A DNA stretch of 64,000 bases from Desulfospira joergensenii DSM 10085 (GTDB lineage Bacteria > Desulfobacterota > Desulfobacteria > Desulfobacterales > Desulfobacteraceae). The position numbers and the translations under genes are program-made. The notes under the pieces were generated by a model. That model searched no databases and was not told where the DNA came from. It saw nothing but the letters and a program-made list of their open reading frames with translations. The DNA lies in NCBI RefSeq assembly GCF_000420085.1, contig NZ_ATUG01000001.1:186001-250000 (forward strand), read 5' to 3'. How positions within the stretch are numbered: position 1 is the stretch's first letter; each line of letters begins with the position of its first letter. Positions 8,547-17,250 of this stretch are shown piece by piece.

Positions 8547-9560
8547 ATGAAGTTGTTAAAAATTTCAGCAGTTTGCATGATTGTTCTTGCAATGTCAACT
8601 TTTGCCGTGGCAGGAACTCTGGAGGATGTCAAAGCCAAGGGATTTATCCAGGTCGGCGTAAACGGAAGCCTCTTCGGTTTTGGCAAGGCAGATGAAAAGG
8701 GTGTCTGGAAGGGCCTGGATGTGGACTGTGCCCGGGCGGTCTCCGCTGCCGTATTCGGAAGTCCGGATAAATTAAAATTCACCCCCTTGACCGCCAAGAC
8801 CAGATTTACCGCCCTTCAGTCCGGCGAAATCGACGTTTTATTTAGAAACTGCACCCAGACCCTGAGCCGGGATACCGCCCTTGGTCTTGATTTTGCCCAG
8901 GTCAACTATTACGACGGCCAGGGATTTCTCATTCCCAAAAAACTAGGCGTCAAAAGCGCCAAGGAGCTGGACGGAGCCACCGTATGCGTTCTTCCCGGGA
9001 CCACCACGGAACTCAACGTTGCCGATTACTTCAGGTCCAACGGAATGAAGATGAATCCGGTGGTCATTGAGAATACGGCAGAACTGGCCAAGGCCTTTTT
9101 CGCCGGCCGGTGCGACTGCCTGACCTCTGATGCGTCCCAGCTTGCCGGGACCCGGGCCGTGGCACCCAATCCCGGTGATTACATGATCCTTCCCGACATC
9201 ATCTCAAAGGAGCCTCTGGCCCCTGCCGTCAGGCACGGAGACAACCAGTGGAAAGATATTGTCAACTACACGGTTCTGGCTCTGATCAATGCCGAAGAAC
9301 TGGGCATTACCTCCAAAAATGTCGATCAAATGCTCAAGAGCGACAATCCAAAAATCAAAAGGTTTCTGGGCGTCACTCCCGGCAACGGCAAAGCCCTGGG
9401 CCTGGATGAAAAATTTGCATATAACATCATCAAAATGGTGGGCAATTACGGCGAGGTTTTCGAAAGAAACGTCGGCGTCAACACCCAGTTGGGCATAGAA
9501 AGAGGGCTCAACGCACTCTGGACCAATGGCGGACTGATGTACTCTCCCCCGTTCAAATAA
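8547..9560 (+). CDS. aapJ: General L-amino acid ABC transporter, periplasmic binding protein AapJ
   Basis: A 337-residue family 3 solute-binding protein. GGAGGGG at 8533-8539 and the signal peptide MKLLKISAVCMIVLAMSTFA (cut near VAG) fix the ATG at 8547. TLEDVKAKGFIQVGVNGSLFGFG, WKGLDVDCARAVSAAVFG, LTAKTRFTALQSGEIDVLFRN and DLPDIISKEPLAP-like ILPDIISKEPLAPAVRHGD are hallmarks of the AapJ/YnhW group. Length matches rhizobial AapJ (341). It heads aapJQMP and should bind a broad set of polar L-amino acids. A long hairpin follows its stop codon. Confidence 0.92.
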   Translation: MKLLKISAVCMIVLAMSTFAVAGTLEDVKAKGFIQVGVNGSLFGFGKADEKGVWKGLDVDCARAVSAAVFGSPDKLKFTPLTAKTRFTALQSGEIDVLFRNCTQTLSRDTALGLDFAQVNYYDGQGFLIPKKLGVKSAKELDGATVCVLPGTTTELNVADYFRSNGMKMNPVVIENTAELAKAFFAGRCDCLTSDASQLAGTRAVAPNPGDYMILPDIISKEPLAPAVRHGDNQWKDIVNYTVLALINAEELGITSKNVDQMLKSDNPKIKRFLGVTPGNGKALGLDEKFAYNIIKMVGNYGEVFERNVGVNTQLGIERGLNALWTNGGLMYSPPFK

Positions 9561-9571
9561 ATCCAACCCAT

Positions 9572-9613
9572 GAAAAGAGCAGGGTGCAATCGGCTTTGCG
9601 CCCTGCTCTTTTC
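9572..9613 (+). promoter_or_regulatory. Stable intercistronic hairpin after aapJ
   Basis: Bases 9572-9589 and 9596-9613 pair over 18 positions (one G-U) around a 6-base loop TCGGCT. The right arm ends in CTTTTC rather than a long T run. A stem of this kind directly after a binding-protein gene is usually a partial terminator or an RNA 3'-end stabiliser, giving more binding protein than permease. Transcription must continue, because aapQMP have no other obvious promoter. Confidence 0.75.
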
Positions 9614-9631
9614 AATCTTTGAAATCATATA

Positions 9632-10810
9632 ATGACCCAATCACCCCATACTTCCGAAACGATTTCCTTCTGGTATGATCCGGACAAGAGATCCCTGCTT
9701 TACCAGGTCGGAGCGGCCCTGTTCTTTGCATTTGTGGCATGGTATCTGATTTCCAATACCATGACCAACCTTGAAAAACAGTCCATTGCCACGGGATTCG
9801 GATTCCTGAACAATGAAGCCGCCTTTGAGATCGGGGAATCCCTGATCGAGTATTCTGCGGCGGACCGGTATGCCCGGGCCCTTGCCGTGGGCTTTTTAAA
9901 TACTCTGATGGTATCCTTTATCGGGATCATCCTGACGGTGATTCTGGGGACTTTTATCGGGGTGGCAAGACTGTCAAAGAACTGGCTGATCAATAAGTGT
10001 GCGGCATTCTATATTGAGCTGTTCCAGGACATCCCGGTCCTGCTTCAGCTTTTTTTCTGGTATGCTTTTTTTTACGAGATGCTCCCCTCGCCCAGACAAG
10101 CCGTAAGCCCTTTTCGCGGTCTGTTTCTGTGCAATCGGGGACTTATCTTCGGCATCCCCGAGGCCCATCCTGTATACAAGTATGTTGCCGCTGCCCTGAT
10201 GGTCGCCCTTGTTCTGATTTTTCTGCTCAAAAAATGGGCCCAAAAAAGACAATACTCCACGGGCAAGCCATTTCCAGTTTTCTGGACCTCGGTGGCCCTG
10301 CTTCTGGGACTGCCCCTGGCCTGCTGGGTGATCGGCGGCGCCCCCACAGAAATGGACCTCCCTGTTTTAAAAGGGTTTAATTTTAAAGGGGGAATCTCGG
10401 TCAGTCCTGAGTTCACTGCCCTGCTCCTGGGCCTTGTCCTGTATACAGCCGCCTTTGTGGCCGAGGTGGTCCGTGCCGGCATTCAGTCCGTATCCAAGGG
10501 TCAGACCGAGGCGGCAATGGCCATCGGGCTGAGACCCGGACAGGTGCTGAACCTGATCATTCTTCCCCAGGCTCTCCGGGTGATTATTCCGCCCCTGACC
10601 AGTCAGATGCTGAATCTGACGAAAAACAGCTCCCTGGCCGTGGCCATCGGGTACCCGGACTTCGTTTCCGTGGCAGGAACAGCCATCAACCAGACCGGAC
10701 AGGCCATTGAGGGGGTTTTATTAATCATGATCGTATATCTCATCTTCAGTTTATCCACTTCCGCCTTCATGAACTGGTACAATAAAAAAATGGCCCTGGT
10801 GGAAAGATAA
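9632..10810 (+). CDS. aapQ: General L-amino acid ABC transporter permease AapQ
   Basis: A 392-residue HisM-type permease that is long for the family because of a periplasmic insert, as in AapQ. Membrane segments are visible from residue 28 onward. The EAA loop reads VSKGQTEAAMAIGLRPGQVLNLIILPQALRVIIPPLTSQ, and FIELFQDIPVLLQLFFWY-type sequence (YIELFQDIPVLLQLFFWYA) marks the amino-acid 3-TM signature. It follows aapJ after 71 bases that include the hairpin, and precedes aapM by 5 bases. It acts in the inner membrane as a heterodimer with AapM. Confidence 0.92.
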   Translation: MTQSPHTSETISFWYDPDKRSLLYQVGAALFFAFVAWYLISNTMTNLEKQSIATGFGFLNNEAAFEIGESLIEYSAADRYARALAVGFLNTLMVSFIGIILTVILGTFIGVARLSKNWLINKCAAFYIELFQDIPVLLQLFFWYAFFYEMLPSPRQAVSPFRGLFLCNRGLIFGIPEAHPVYKYVAAALMVALVLIFLLKKWAQKRQYSTGKPFPVFWTSVALLLGLPLACWVIGGAPTEMDLPVLKGFNFKGGISVSPEFTALLLGLVLYTAAFVAEVVRAGIQSVSKGQTEAAMAIGLRPGQVLNLIILPQALRVIIPPLTSQMLNLTKNSSLAVAIGYPDFVSVAGTAINQTGQAIEGVLLIMIVYLIFSLSTSAFMNWYNKKMALVER

Positions 10811-10815
10811 CGGAT

Positions 10816-11922
10816 ATGGAACAGGATCTTATGGGCACGGAAACCGGAAAAAAGGGCAAAGAAACCGTCAAGCCCCCCATTGCCAGTGTGGGGGTTCTGG
10901 GATGGATGAAACAAAACCTGTTCAGCTCCCCCTTAAACACGGCTTTAACCCTTGTCATTGGCTCTGGCCTGTGGTTTACAATGATTCCCTTTATCAAATG
11001 GGCCTTTCTGGACGCCTGCTGGCATCCGGACGCCAACTGCAGGGAGGCCACGGGCGCGTGCTGGTCCATTATCACAAGCAACTACAAGATCATCCTGTTC
11101 GGGTTCTATCCCCAGCATATTCTCTGGCGTCCTGTAAGCGCCATCGCCTTATTGATCTCCCTCCTCTTTATCAGCCGGAACCGGAAATATTGGAATGCCT
11201 ATCTTGGGTATGCCTGGATTATCTCTCTTTTTGTGATGGGTATCCTGCTCAGGGGGGGGATTTTCGGCCTGGAGCATGTCGAAATTGAAACCTGGGGCGG
11301 ACTGATCCTGACGCTGCTGCTCTCGGTTTTCGGCCTGACCGCAGCCTATCCCCTGGGCGTGATCCTGGCCCTGGGACGGCAGTCCAAAATGCCCGTAATC
11401 AAAACCTTTAGCGTGTTTTACATTGAATTAATCCGGGGGGTTCCCCTGATCAGTCTATTGTTCATGTCTTCGGTTGTCTTTCCCCTGTTTCTTCCCGAAG
11501 GGGTCACCATAAATGGGATTTTGCGGGCCCAGGTGGCCATCATCATCTTTACCGCCGCCTATATTGCCGAAGTGGTCCGGGGGGGGCTCCAGGGGATGAA
11601 CAAGGGGCAGTTTGAAGCGGCTGACTCCATCGGCCTAAATTACTCCCAGACCATGAGACTGATCATTTTACCCCAGGCATTAAAAATTGTAATTCCGCCT
11701 TCTGTCAGCATTCTGATATCGGCTTTTAAGGACACCTCCCTGGTTGTCATTATCGGATTATACGATTTACTGAAAACTACCCAGACCACATTGTCCGAAC
11801 CCAAATGGATGGGATTTTCAGCAGAGGCCTACCTTTTTATTGCCCTGATCTACTTTTTGTGCTGTTTTTTCATGTCCAACTACAGCCGGAAACTGGAAAG
11901 GGAACTGGATACCGGGTTATGA
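10816..11922 (+). CDS. aapM: General L-amino acid ABC transporter permease AapM
   Basis: A 368-residue second permease. The 3-TM motif is FYIELIRGVPLISLLFMSS and the EAA loop is GMNKGQFEAADSIGLNYSQTMRLIILPQALKIVIPPSVS. The N-terminal part (residues 25-140) carries extra membrane segments and a cysteine-containing loop (DACWHPDANCREATGACW), which fits the AapM layout. It should pair with AapQ. The ATG at 10816 follows ATAACGGAT, only 5 bases after aapQ, so translation is probably coupled. Confidence 0.9.
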   Translation: MEQDLMGTETGKKGKETVKPPIASVGVLGWMKQNLFSSPLNTALTLVIGSGLWFTMIPFIKWAFLDACWHPDANCREATGACWSIITSNYKIILFGFYPQHILWRPVSAIALLISLLFISRNRKYWNAYLGYAWIISLFVMGILLRGGIFGLEHVEIETWGGLILTLLLSVFGLTAAYPLGVILALGRQSKMPVIKTFSVFYIELIRGVPLISLLFMSSVVFPLFLPEGVTINGILRAQVAIIIFTAAYIAEVVRGGLQGMNKGQFEAADSIGLNYSQTMRLIILPQALKIVIPPSVSILISAFKDTSLVVIIGLYDLLKTTQTTLSEPKWMGFSAEAYLFIALIYFLCCFFMSNYSRKLERELDTGL

Positions 11923-11961
11923 ATATTGTAAATAAACCAAAATTTTTTTGAGCGACGAGTT

Positions 11962-12735
11962 ATGAACCAGGAAAAAACCAATACCGTAGATGTTTCGAAC
12001 CAGGAAACCATCATTAAAATCTCCAACATGCATAAGTGGTACGGGGATTTCCACGTTTTAAACGACATTAACCTGGAGGTTAAAAAAAGCGAAAGAATTG
12101 TGGTCTGCGGCCCGTCCGGTTCGGGGAAATCCACGCTCATCCGATGTATCAACAGGCTTGAAGAGCATCAAAAAGGACAGATCATCGTTGACGGAATCGA
12201 GCTGACAAAGGATTTGAAAAATATTGAAAAGGTCCGGTCCGAAGTGGGAATGGTTTTCCAGCACTTTAATCTGTTTCCCCATCTCACCATTGTTGAGAAC
12301 CTTACCATAGGCCCCATCTGGGTCAGAAAGGTGCCCAAGAAAGAGGCCGAAGAAACCGCCATGTATTACCTTGAAAAGGTACAGATTGCGGAACAGGCAC
12401 AAAAATTCCCCGGTCAACTTTCCGGGGGGCAGCAGCAGAGGGTGGCCATTGCCAGGAGTCTCTGCATGAAACCCAATATTATGCTCTTTGACGAACCCAC
12501 ATCTGCCCTGGATCCGGAAATGGTAAAAGAGGTGCTGGAGGTCATGATCAATCTGGCCCGGGACGGGATGACCATGATCGTGGTTACCCATGAAATGGGG
12601 TTTGCCAAAAGCGTTGCCCACAGGGTCCTTTTCATGGACGAAGGGGAGATCATCGAAGGAAACGAACCCCAGGCATTTTTTAACAACCCCCAGAGCGAAC
12701 GGACAAAACTCTTCTTAAGCCAGATTCTTCATTAG
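11962..12735 (+). CDS. aapP: General L-amino acid ABC transporter ATPase AapP
   Basis: A 257-residue ATPase of the polar amino acid type. Walker A is GPSGSGKST near residues 50-58, the Q-loop [13 protein letters not shown], the signature [19 protein letters not shown], Walker [15 protein letters not shown] and the H-loop [13 protein letters not shown]. It closes the aap operon 39 bases after aapM. No strong terminator follows; a weak 6-base stem (12747-12764) has no T run. Confidence 0.93.
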   Translation: MNQEKTNTVDVSNQETIIKISNMHKWYGDFHVLNDINLEVKKSERIVVCGPSGSGKSTLIRCINRLEEHQKGQIIVDGIELTKDLKNIEKVRSEVGMVFQHFNLFPHLTIVENLTIGPIWVRKVPKKEAEETAMYYLEKVQIAEQAQKFPGQLSGGQQQRVAIARSLCMKPNIMLFDEPTSALDPEMVKEVLEVMINLARDGMTMIVVTHEMGFAKSVAHRVLFMDEGEIIEGNEPQAFFNNPQSERTKLFLSQILH

Positions 12736-13197
12736 CCCCTGCCGATCCGGGAGCCCTTTCCCGGGAGTGCGGCTGTTCTCCTTGACAGGAAAAATTATGA
12801 AAAACGGACAGGGTTGTCAATTTCATGACATCCTGCGGCAGAAGTATCCCCAAATTTTGCCGTTGGGTCTGTTGTTTTAACCGTTTCAATGATGATGCAA
12901 AAAAAATATGACGAAATATCCACAGCATATGGTGAGCGGTCAACACAGGCCTGGACAGCTTATTTTTCATTCAAAAGTAAATTCCGGCCCTACTCCTGCC
13001 GATGGTTCTTATATTCCTGTGGAACAGTTTTTGCTGTTGTTTTGCTATTGTGTAAAGTATGTTTACCCCATTGTCCAAGACTTTGCTTTTAAATCTTGGG
13101 CCCGGCCCGGAAAAGGCTTTAATGATAGACTTTACCTGCGGAATCAGGTAAGATTATGCTTGACATAAACTCAATATATAACTAAAGAGAAAGGACA
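12736..13197. other. Intergenic region between aapP and the M23 peptidase gene
   Basis: About 460 bases with no gene I can support. Short open frames here lack ribosome sites and look unlike the neighbours in composition. TTACCT...AGGTAA (13132-13151) is a small inverted repeat. TTGACA at 13160-13165 lies too close to the next start, and lacks a good -10 element, to be called with confidence. Confidence 0.5.
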
Positions 13198-14124
13198 ATG
13201 AGCAAACGGATCAAAATATGGTTTCATTCAGGCACCAGCTCGGATATCAAAGAGATTTCCCTTCCTGCATATCTTTTATGGTTTTTAAGCCTCATTGTCC
13301 TGGGTTGTCTCCCCATGCTTTCATGGGTGGGATATGATTATTACCAGCTAAAAGGCGCGGCTTACGACAATGCATCCCTTGCCGAAAATCTCGAGGCCAG
13401 GGAAGCGGAGATTCAAAGCCAGCGCATGCAGATTCAGAGTTTCGCCAAAAGCATTGACTCCCTTAAAAACCAGGTGACGGTCCTGTCCGAACTGGAAGAC
13501 AGGGTCAGACTCATCGCCGACATCCAGAAGAAAGGGGACCAGAGCGGTCTCATCGGTATCGGCGGCATCCCCCTCAACGACCTGGATCCGGATCTTCCTC
13601 TGGAGGCAAAGCACAACAGCCTCCTGCGGGAAATGCACACCCAGGTCAACCAGACCATCCTTGCGGCAAAGCATCAGAAAACAGACTTCAACAGCCTGAT
13701 TTCCCAGCTTGAAAAGAAAAAGAACCTTTTGGCGTCTACCCCTTCCATCCGGCCGGTTGACGGCTGGATCACCTCTAAATTTGGATACAGAAAATCCCCG
13801 TTTACAGGCCAGCGCTCCTTTCACTCCGGACTGGACATTGCCAATAAAACAGGAACCAAGATCATCTCCACGGCAAACGGAAGAGTCTCCTACGCAGGCC
13901 GGAAAATGTACATCGGCAACCTGGTCATCCTTGACCACGGGTACGGCAAAACGACCAAATACGGACATTTGAAGAAGATTCTGGTCAAGCCGGGGCAAAG
14001 AGTGAAACGGGGCGAGGTGATCGCTCTTTTGGGAAACACCGGCCAGAGCACCGGCCCCCATGTCCACTACGAAGTCATCATCAACGGCCTTCCGGTTAAC
14101 CCCTTAAAATATATCCTGAATTAG
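13198..14124 (+). CDS. M23-family peptidase with N-terminal membrane anchor and coiled coil
   Basis: A 308-residue protein. One membrane segment (residues 22-45, LPAYLLWFLSLIVLGCLPML) is followed by a coiled coil (about 60-105, SLAENLEAREAEIQSQRMQIQ) and a C-terminal LytM/M23 domain from about residue 185. Zinc ligands are visible in HSGLDIANKTGT and in GPHVHYEVIING. AAAGGA at 13190-13195 precedes the ATG. It is anchored in the inner membrane and should cut peptidoglycan cross-bridges or regulate another hydrolase. The gene stands between aapP and secA. Confidence 0.88.
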   Translation: MSKRIKIWFHSGTSSDIKEISLPAYLLWFLSLIVLGCLPMLSWVGYDYYQLKGAAYDNASLAENLEAREAEIQSQRMQIQSFAKSIDSLKNQVTVLSELEDRVRLIADIQKKGDQSGLIGIGGIPLNDLDPDLPLEAKHNSLLREMHTQVNQTILAAKHQKTDFNSLISQLEKKKNLLASTPSIRPVDGWITSKFGYRKSPFTGQRSFHSGLDIANKTGTKIISTANGRVSYAGRKMYIGNLVILDHGYGKTTKYGHLKKILVKPGQRVKRGEVIALLGNTGQSTGPHVHYEVIINGLPVNPLKYILN

Positions 14125-14401
14125 TTTCCCCAATCCTTATTTAAGGCATTTCCTTCTTTTGGATGATATTGCTGAATCCTTTTTCAACGGTGGTTGGGTA
14201 CCGTCAGCGCCGGCTGGTTTGCCCCTGAAATCCATCTCTGTTTTATTAAATTTAAATTTTATGTTTTCATTTCTCCAATTAATGCTTATATGTTTTACAG
14301 CAAAAAAAAACCGTACCCGGACAATGCCGAACACCGGACAAATAGATTAAACAGGGAGCAGCCGGGACAGATAAAATAGAAAGGTCAGGTAAACTCTTAA
14401 T

Positions 14402-16924
14402 ATGGTACTCAAATTCTTCACAAAGGTATTCGGCTCAAACAATGATCGGATCCTGAAAAGCCTCCAGCCTCTTATTGATCAGATAAACAGCTTTGAACCT
14501 CAAATGCAGGCCCTGTCCGATGATGAAATGGCGGGTAAAACCTATGAGTTCAAGGGTCGCCTGGAACATGGGGAAACCCTGGAGGATCTTCTGCCCGAGG
14601 CCTTTGCCCTGGTCAGGGAAGCCTCTGTTCGGACCCTGGACATGCGCCACTTTGATGTCCAGCTCATCGGAGGCATCGCCCTTCACCGGGGGACCATTGC
14701 CGAGATGAAGACCGGTGAGGGAAAAACCCTGATGTCCACCCTGCCCGCCTATCTGAACGCCCTGTCCGGAAAAGGGGTTCACATCGTCACCGTCAATGAC
14801 TATCTGGCCAAACGCGACTCCGAGTGGATGGCAAAGCTCTATAATTTTCTGGGGCTTTCCGTGGGGGTCGTCCTCCATGATATCACGGACCAGGAACGGA
14901 AAACCGCCTATGGGTCGGACATCACCTACGGAACCAACAATGAGTTCGGGTTTGACTATCTCAGGGACAACATGAAATTCGAAAGCGAATCCCTGGCCCA
15001 GGGATTTCTGAACTTTGCCATTGTGGATGAGGTGGACTCCATTCTCATTGACGAGGCCAGAACTCCCCTGATCATCTCGGGCCCTGCTGAAAAATCAACC
15101 CACTTCTACACCCAGGTCAACGCCGTCATGCCGGCATTTAAAAAGGAAACCGACTATACCCTGGACGAAGAGTCCAAAAGCGTTTCCCTGACCGAAGAGG
15201 GAATTGCCAAGGGAGAGAAACTGCTCCAGATCGACAACCTCTATGACCCTTCCAACATTGAAATCCTTCACCATCTGAATCAGGCCCTAAAGGCCCATAC
15301 CCTGTTCAAGAAGGACACCGATTATATCGTCAAAAACAACCAGGTGGTCATTGTCGATGAATTCACGGGCCGCCTCATGACCGGCCGGAGATACAGCGAA
15401 GGCCTGCACCAGGCCCTGGAAGCAAAGGAAAACGTCAAGATCGAAAACGAGAATCAGACCCTGGCCTCCATCACCTTCCAGAACTACTTCAGGATGTATG
15501 ACAAGCTTTCCGGCATGACCGGTACGGCGGAGACCGAAGCGCCTGAATTCAAAAAGATCTATGACCTTGACGTCCTGGTTATCCCCACCCACAAGCCCAT
15601 GGTCCGCAAGGACTTTCCCGATCTGATCTATAAAACCCAGAAAGAGAAATACGACGCCGCCATAACGGAGATCATCCAGCTTCATAAAAAAGGCCAGCCC
15701 GTCTTGGTGGGCACCATCTCCATTGACGTATCCGAGGACCTGAGCAATAAGCTTAAGAAAAAAGGCGTTCGTCACAACGTTCTCAATGCCAAACACCACA
15801 AGGCAGAGGCGGAGATCGTGGCCAATGCCGGTCAGAAAGGGGCGGTTACCATTTCCACCAACATGGCCGGCCGGGGCACGGATATCAAACTGGGGGAAGG
15901 GGTAAAGGAATTGGGCGGCCTCCACATCCTGGGCACCTCCCGCCATGAGTCCAGGCGCATCGACAATCAGCTCAGGGGCCGGTCCGGCCGTCAGGGAGAC
16001 CCGGGTTCCTCAAGGTTCTACCTTTCCCTGGAAGATGACCTCCTCAGAATCTTCGGCGGGGACCGGATCCATGCGGTCATGGACAAACTGGGCATCGAGG
16101 AAGGGGAGCACATTGAACACACCTTCATCTCCAAGGCCATTGAAAACGCCCAGTCTAAGGTGGAAGGTCATAACTTTGAGATCCGAAAACATCTCCTGGA
16201 ATATGATGATGTCATGAACCAGCAAAGGGAGGTCATCTACCGCCAGCGGCGCCAGGCTTTGGAAGAAACCGATCTGAAATCCGTTGTGCTTGAAATGATT
16301 GAAGACAAGGCCTATGACCTGGTGGATGAATTTTCCCAGGATAAAACCCCGATCAAAGAATGGAATCTGGAGGGCCTTAGGACGGCTGTCAAGTCCCTGT
16401 TCGGTTTTGATCCGGATCTTGAGACCGCGGTCCAGCGAAACGATTCCCCGGAACAACTCTCTGAAAATCTGTATGAAACGGCCAGAGAGATGTACAATAA
16501 AAAGATGGCTCTTATCGGAGACGAGCAGGCCAGACAGCTGGAACGCTTTATCATCCTTCAGACCGTTGATACAAGGTGGAAGGAACACCTGCTTTCCATG
16601 GACCATTTAAAGGAAGGCATCGGGCTCCGGGGATATGCCCAGCAGGATCCTCTGCGGATCTATAAAAAAGAAGGGTTTGAGATGTTCCAGGGTCTCATGG
16701 ACCGGATCAAGGAAGAAGTGGTGGACATCTTATTTAAGATCCAGATCTCCACCCCTTCCCAGGTGGATGAGATGAAAAAGAACGAGCAGGAGGACCTGAC
16801 CTTTTCCCATTCCGACGGCAGCAGTGTAAAGCAACCCGTGAAAAGGTCCTCCCAGAAGATTAAAAGAAATGATCCCTGTCCCTGCGGCAGCGGTAAAAAA
16901 TATAAAAAGTGCTGCATGTCCTAA
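14402..16924 (+). CDS. secA: Preprotein translocase ATPase SecA
   Basis: An 840-residue SecA. Walker [12 protein letters not shown] is near residues 101-110, [19 protein letters not shown] carries Walker [16 protein letters not shown] and [20 protein letters not shown] are the helicase-like motor motifs, and the tail [18 protein letters not shown] is the zinc-binding SEC-C motif. It drives unfolded proteins through SecYEG. It lies upstream of clpS on the same strand with 15 bases between them, so they may share a transcript. Confidence 0.97.
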   Translation: MVLKFFTKVFGSNNDRILKSLQPLIDQINSFEPQMQALSDDEMAGKTYEFKGRLEHGETLEDLLPEAFALVREASVRTLDMRHFDVQLIGGIALHRGTIAEMKTGEGKTLMSTLPAYLNALSGKGVHIVTVNDYLAKRDSEWMAKLYNFLGLSVGVVLHDITDQERKTAYGSDITYGTNNEFGFDYLRDNMKFESESLAQGFLNFAIVDEVDSILIDEARTPLIISGPAEKSTHFYTQVNAVMPAFKKETDYTLDEESKSVSLTEEGIAKGEKLLQIDNLYDPSNIEILHHLNQALKAHTLFKKDTDYIVKNNQVVIVDEFTGRLMTGRRYSEGLHQALEAKENVKIENENQTLASITFQNYFRMYDKLSGMTGTAETEAPEFKKIYDLDVLVIPTHKPMVRKDFPDLIYKTQKEKYDAAITEIIQLHKKGQPVLVGTISIDVSEDLSNKLKKKGVRHNVLNAKHHKAEAEIVANAGQKGAVTISTNMAGRGTDIKLGEGVKELGGLHILGTSRHESRRIDNQLRGRSGRQGDPGSSRFYLSLEDDLLRIFGGDRIHAVMDKLGIEEGEHIEHTFISKAIENAQSKVEGHNFEIRKHLLEYDDVMNQQREVIYRQRRQALEETDLKSVVLEMIEDKAYDLVDEFSQDKTPIKEWNLEGLRTAVKSLFGFDPDLETAVQRNDSPEQLSENLYETAREMYNKKMALIGDEQARQLERFIILQTVDTRWKEHLLSMDHLKEGIGLRGYAQQDPLRIYKKEGFEMFQGLMDRIKEEVVDILFKIQISTPSQVDEMKKNEQEDLTFSHSDGSSVKQPVKRSSQKIKRNDPCPCGSGKKYKKCCMS

Positions 16925-16939
16925 CATCCGGAGCAGAAC

Positions 16940-17248
16940 ATGGCATCAACCGATTCAAAAACCAAAACACTTATATCGTCAAAATCGAGGAACCAGCTTC
17001 CTCCCATGTATAAGGTTATCCTTCATAATGACGATTATACTACCATGGAATTTGTTGTTGAAATTCTAATCACTGTTTTTGGAAAATCACTTGAAAAAGC
17101 AACCCAAATAATGCTTAATGTACATAATAGGGGAAAGGCAGTTTGCGGCATCTACCCACGAGAAATCGCAGAGACCAAAGTTGAAACCGTACACAATCTG
17201 GCCAGCAGCAAAGGATTTCCCTTAAAAAGCACAATGGAAAAGGAGTAG
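16940..17248 (+). CDS. clpS: ATP-dependent Clp protease adaptor ClpS
   Basis: A 102-residue ClpS. YKVILHNDDYTTMEFVVEIL contains the conserved asparagine/aspartate pair (NDDYT) that binds the N-terminal amino group of N-degron substrates; GKAVCGIYPREIAETK is the second hallmark. The first 20 residues form the flexible arm that enters ClpA. It ends 2 bases before clpA, as in E. coli and many other bacteria. Confidence 0.95.
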   Translation: MASTDSKTKTLISSKSRNQLPPMYKVILHNDDYTTMEFVVEILITVFGKSLEKATQIMLNVHNRGKAVCGIYPREIAETKVETVHNLASSKGFPLKSTMEKE

Positions 17249-17250
17249 GT

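Noticed and set aside
12747..12764. Terminator after aapP
   Set aside because: Only a 6-base stem and no T run.
12889..13168. Two short overlapping open frames in the gap after aapP
   Set aside because: No ribosome site, no recognisable domain, cysteine- and phenylalanine-rich translation unlike neighbouring proteins.
13160..13188. Promoter for the M23 peptidase gene
   Set aside because: TTGACA is present, but a fitting -10 element is not, and the transcript leader would be too short for the ribosome site.
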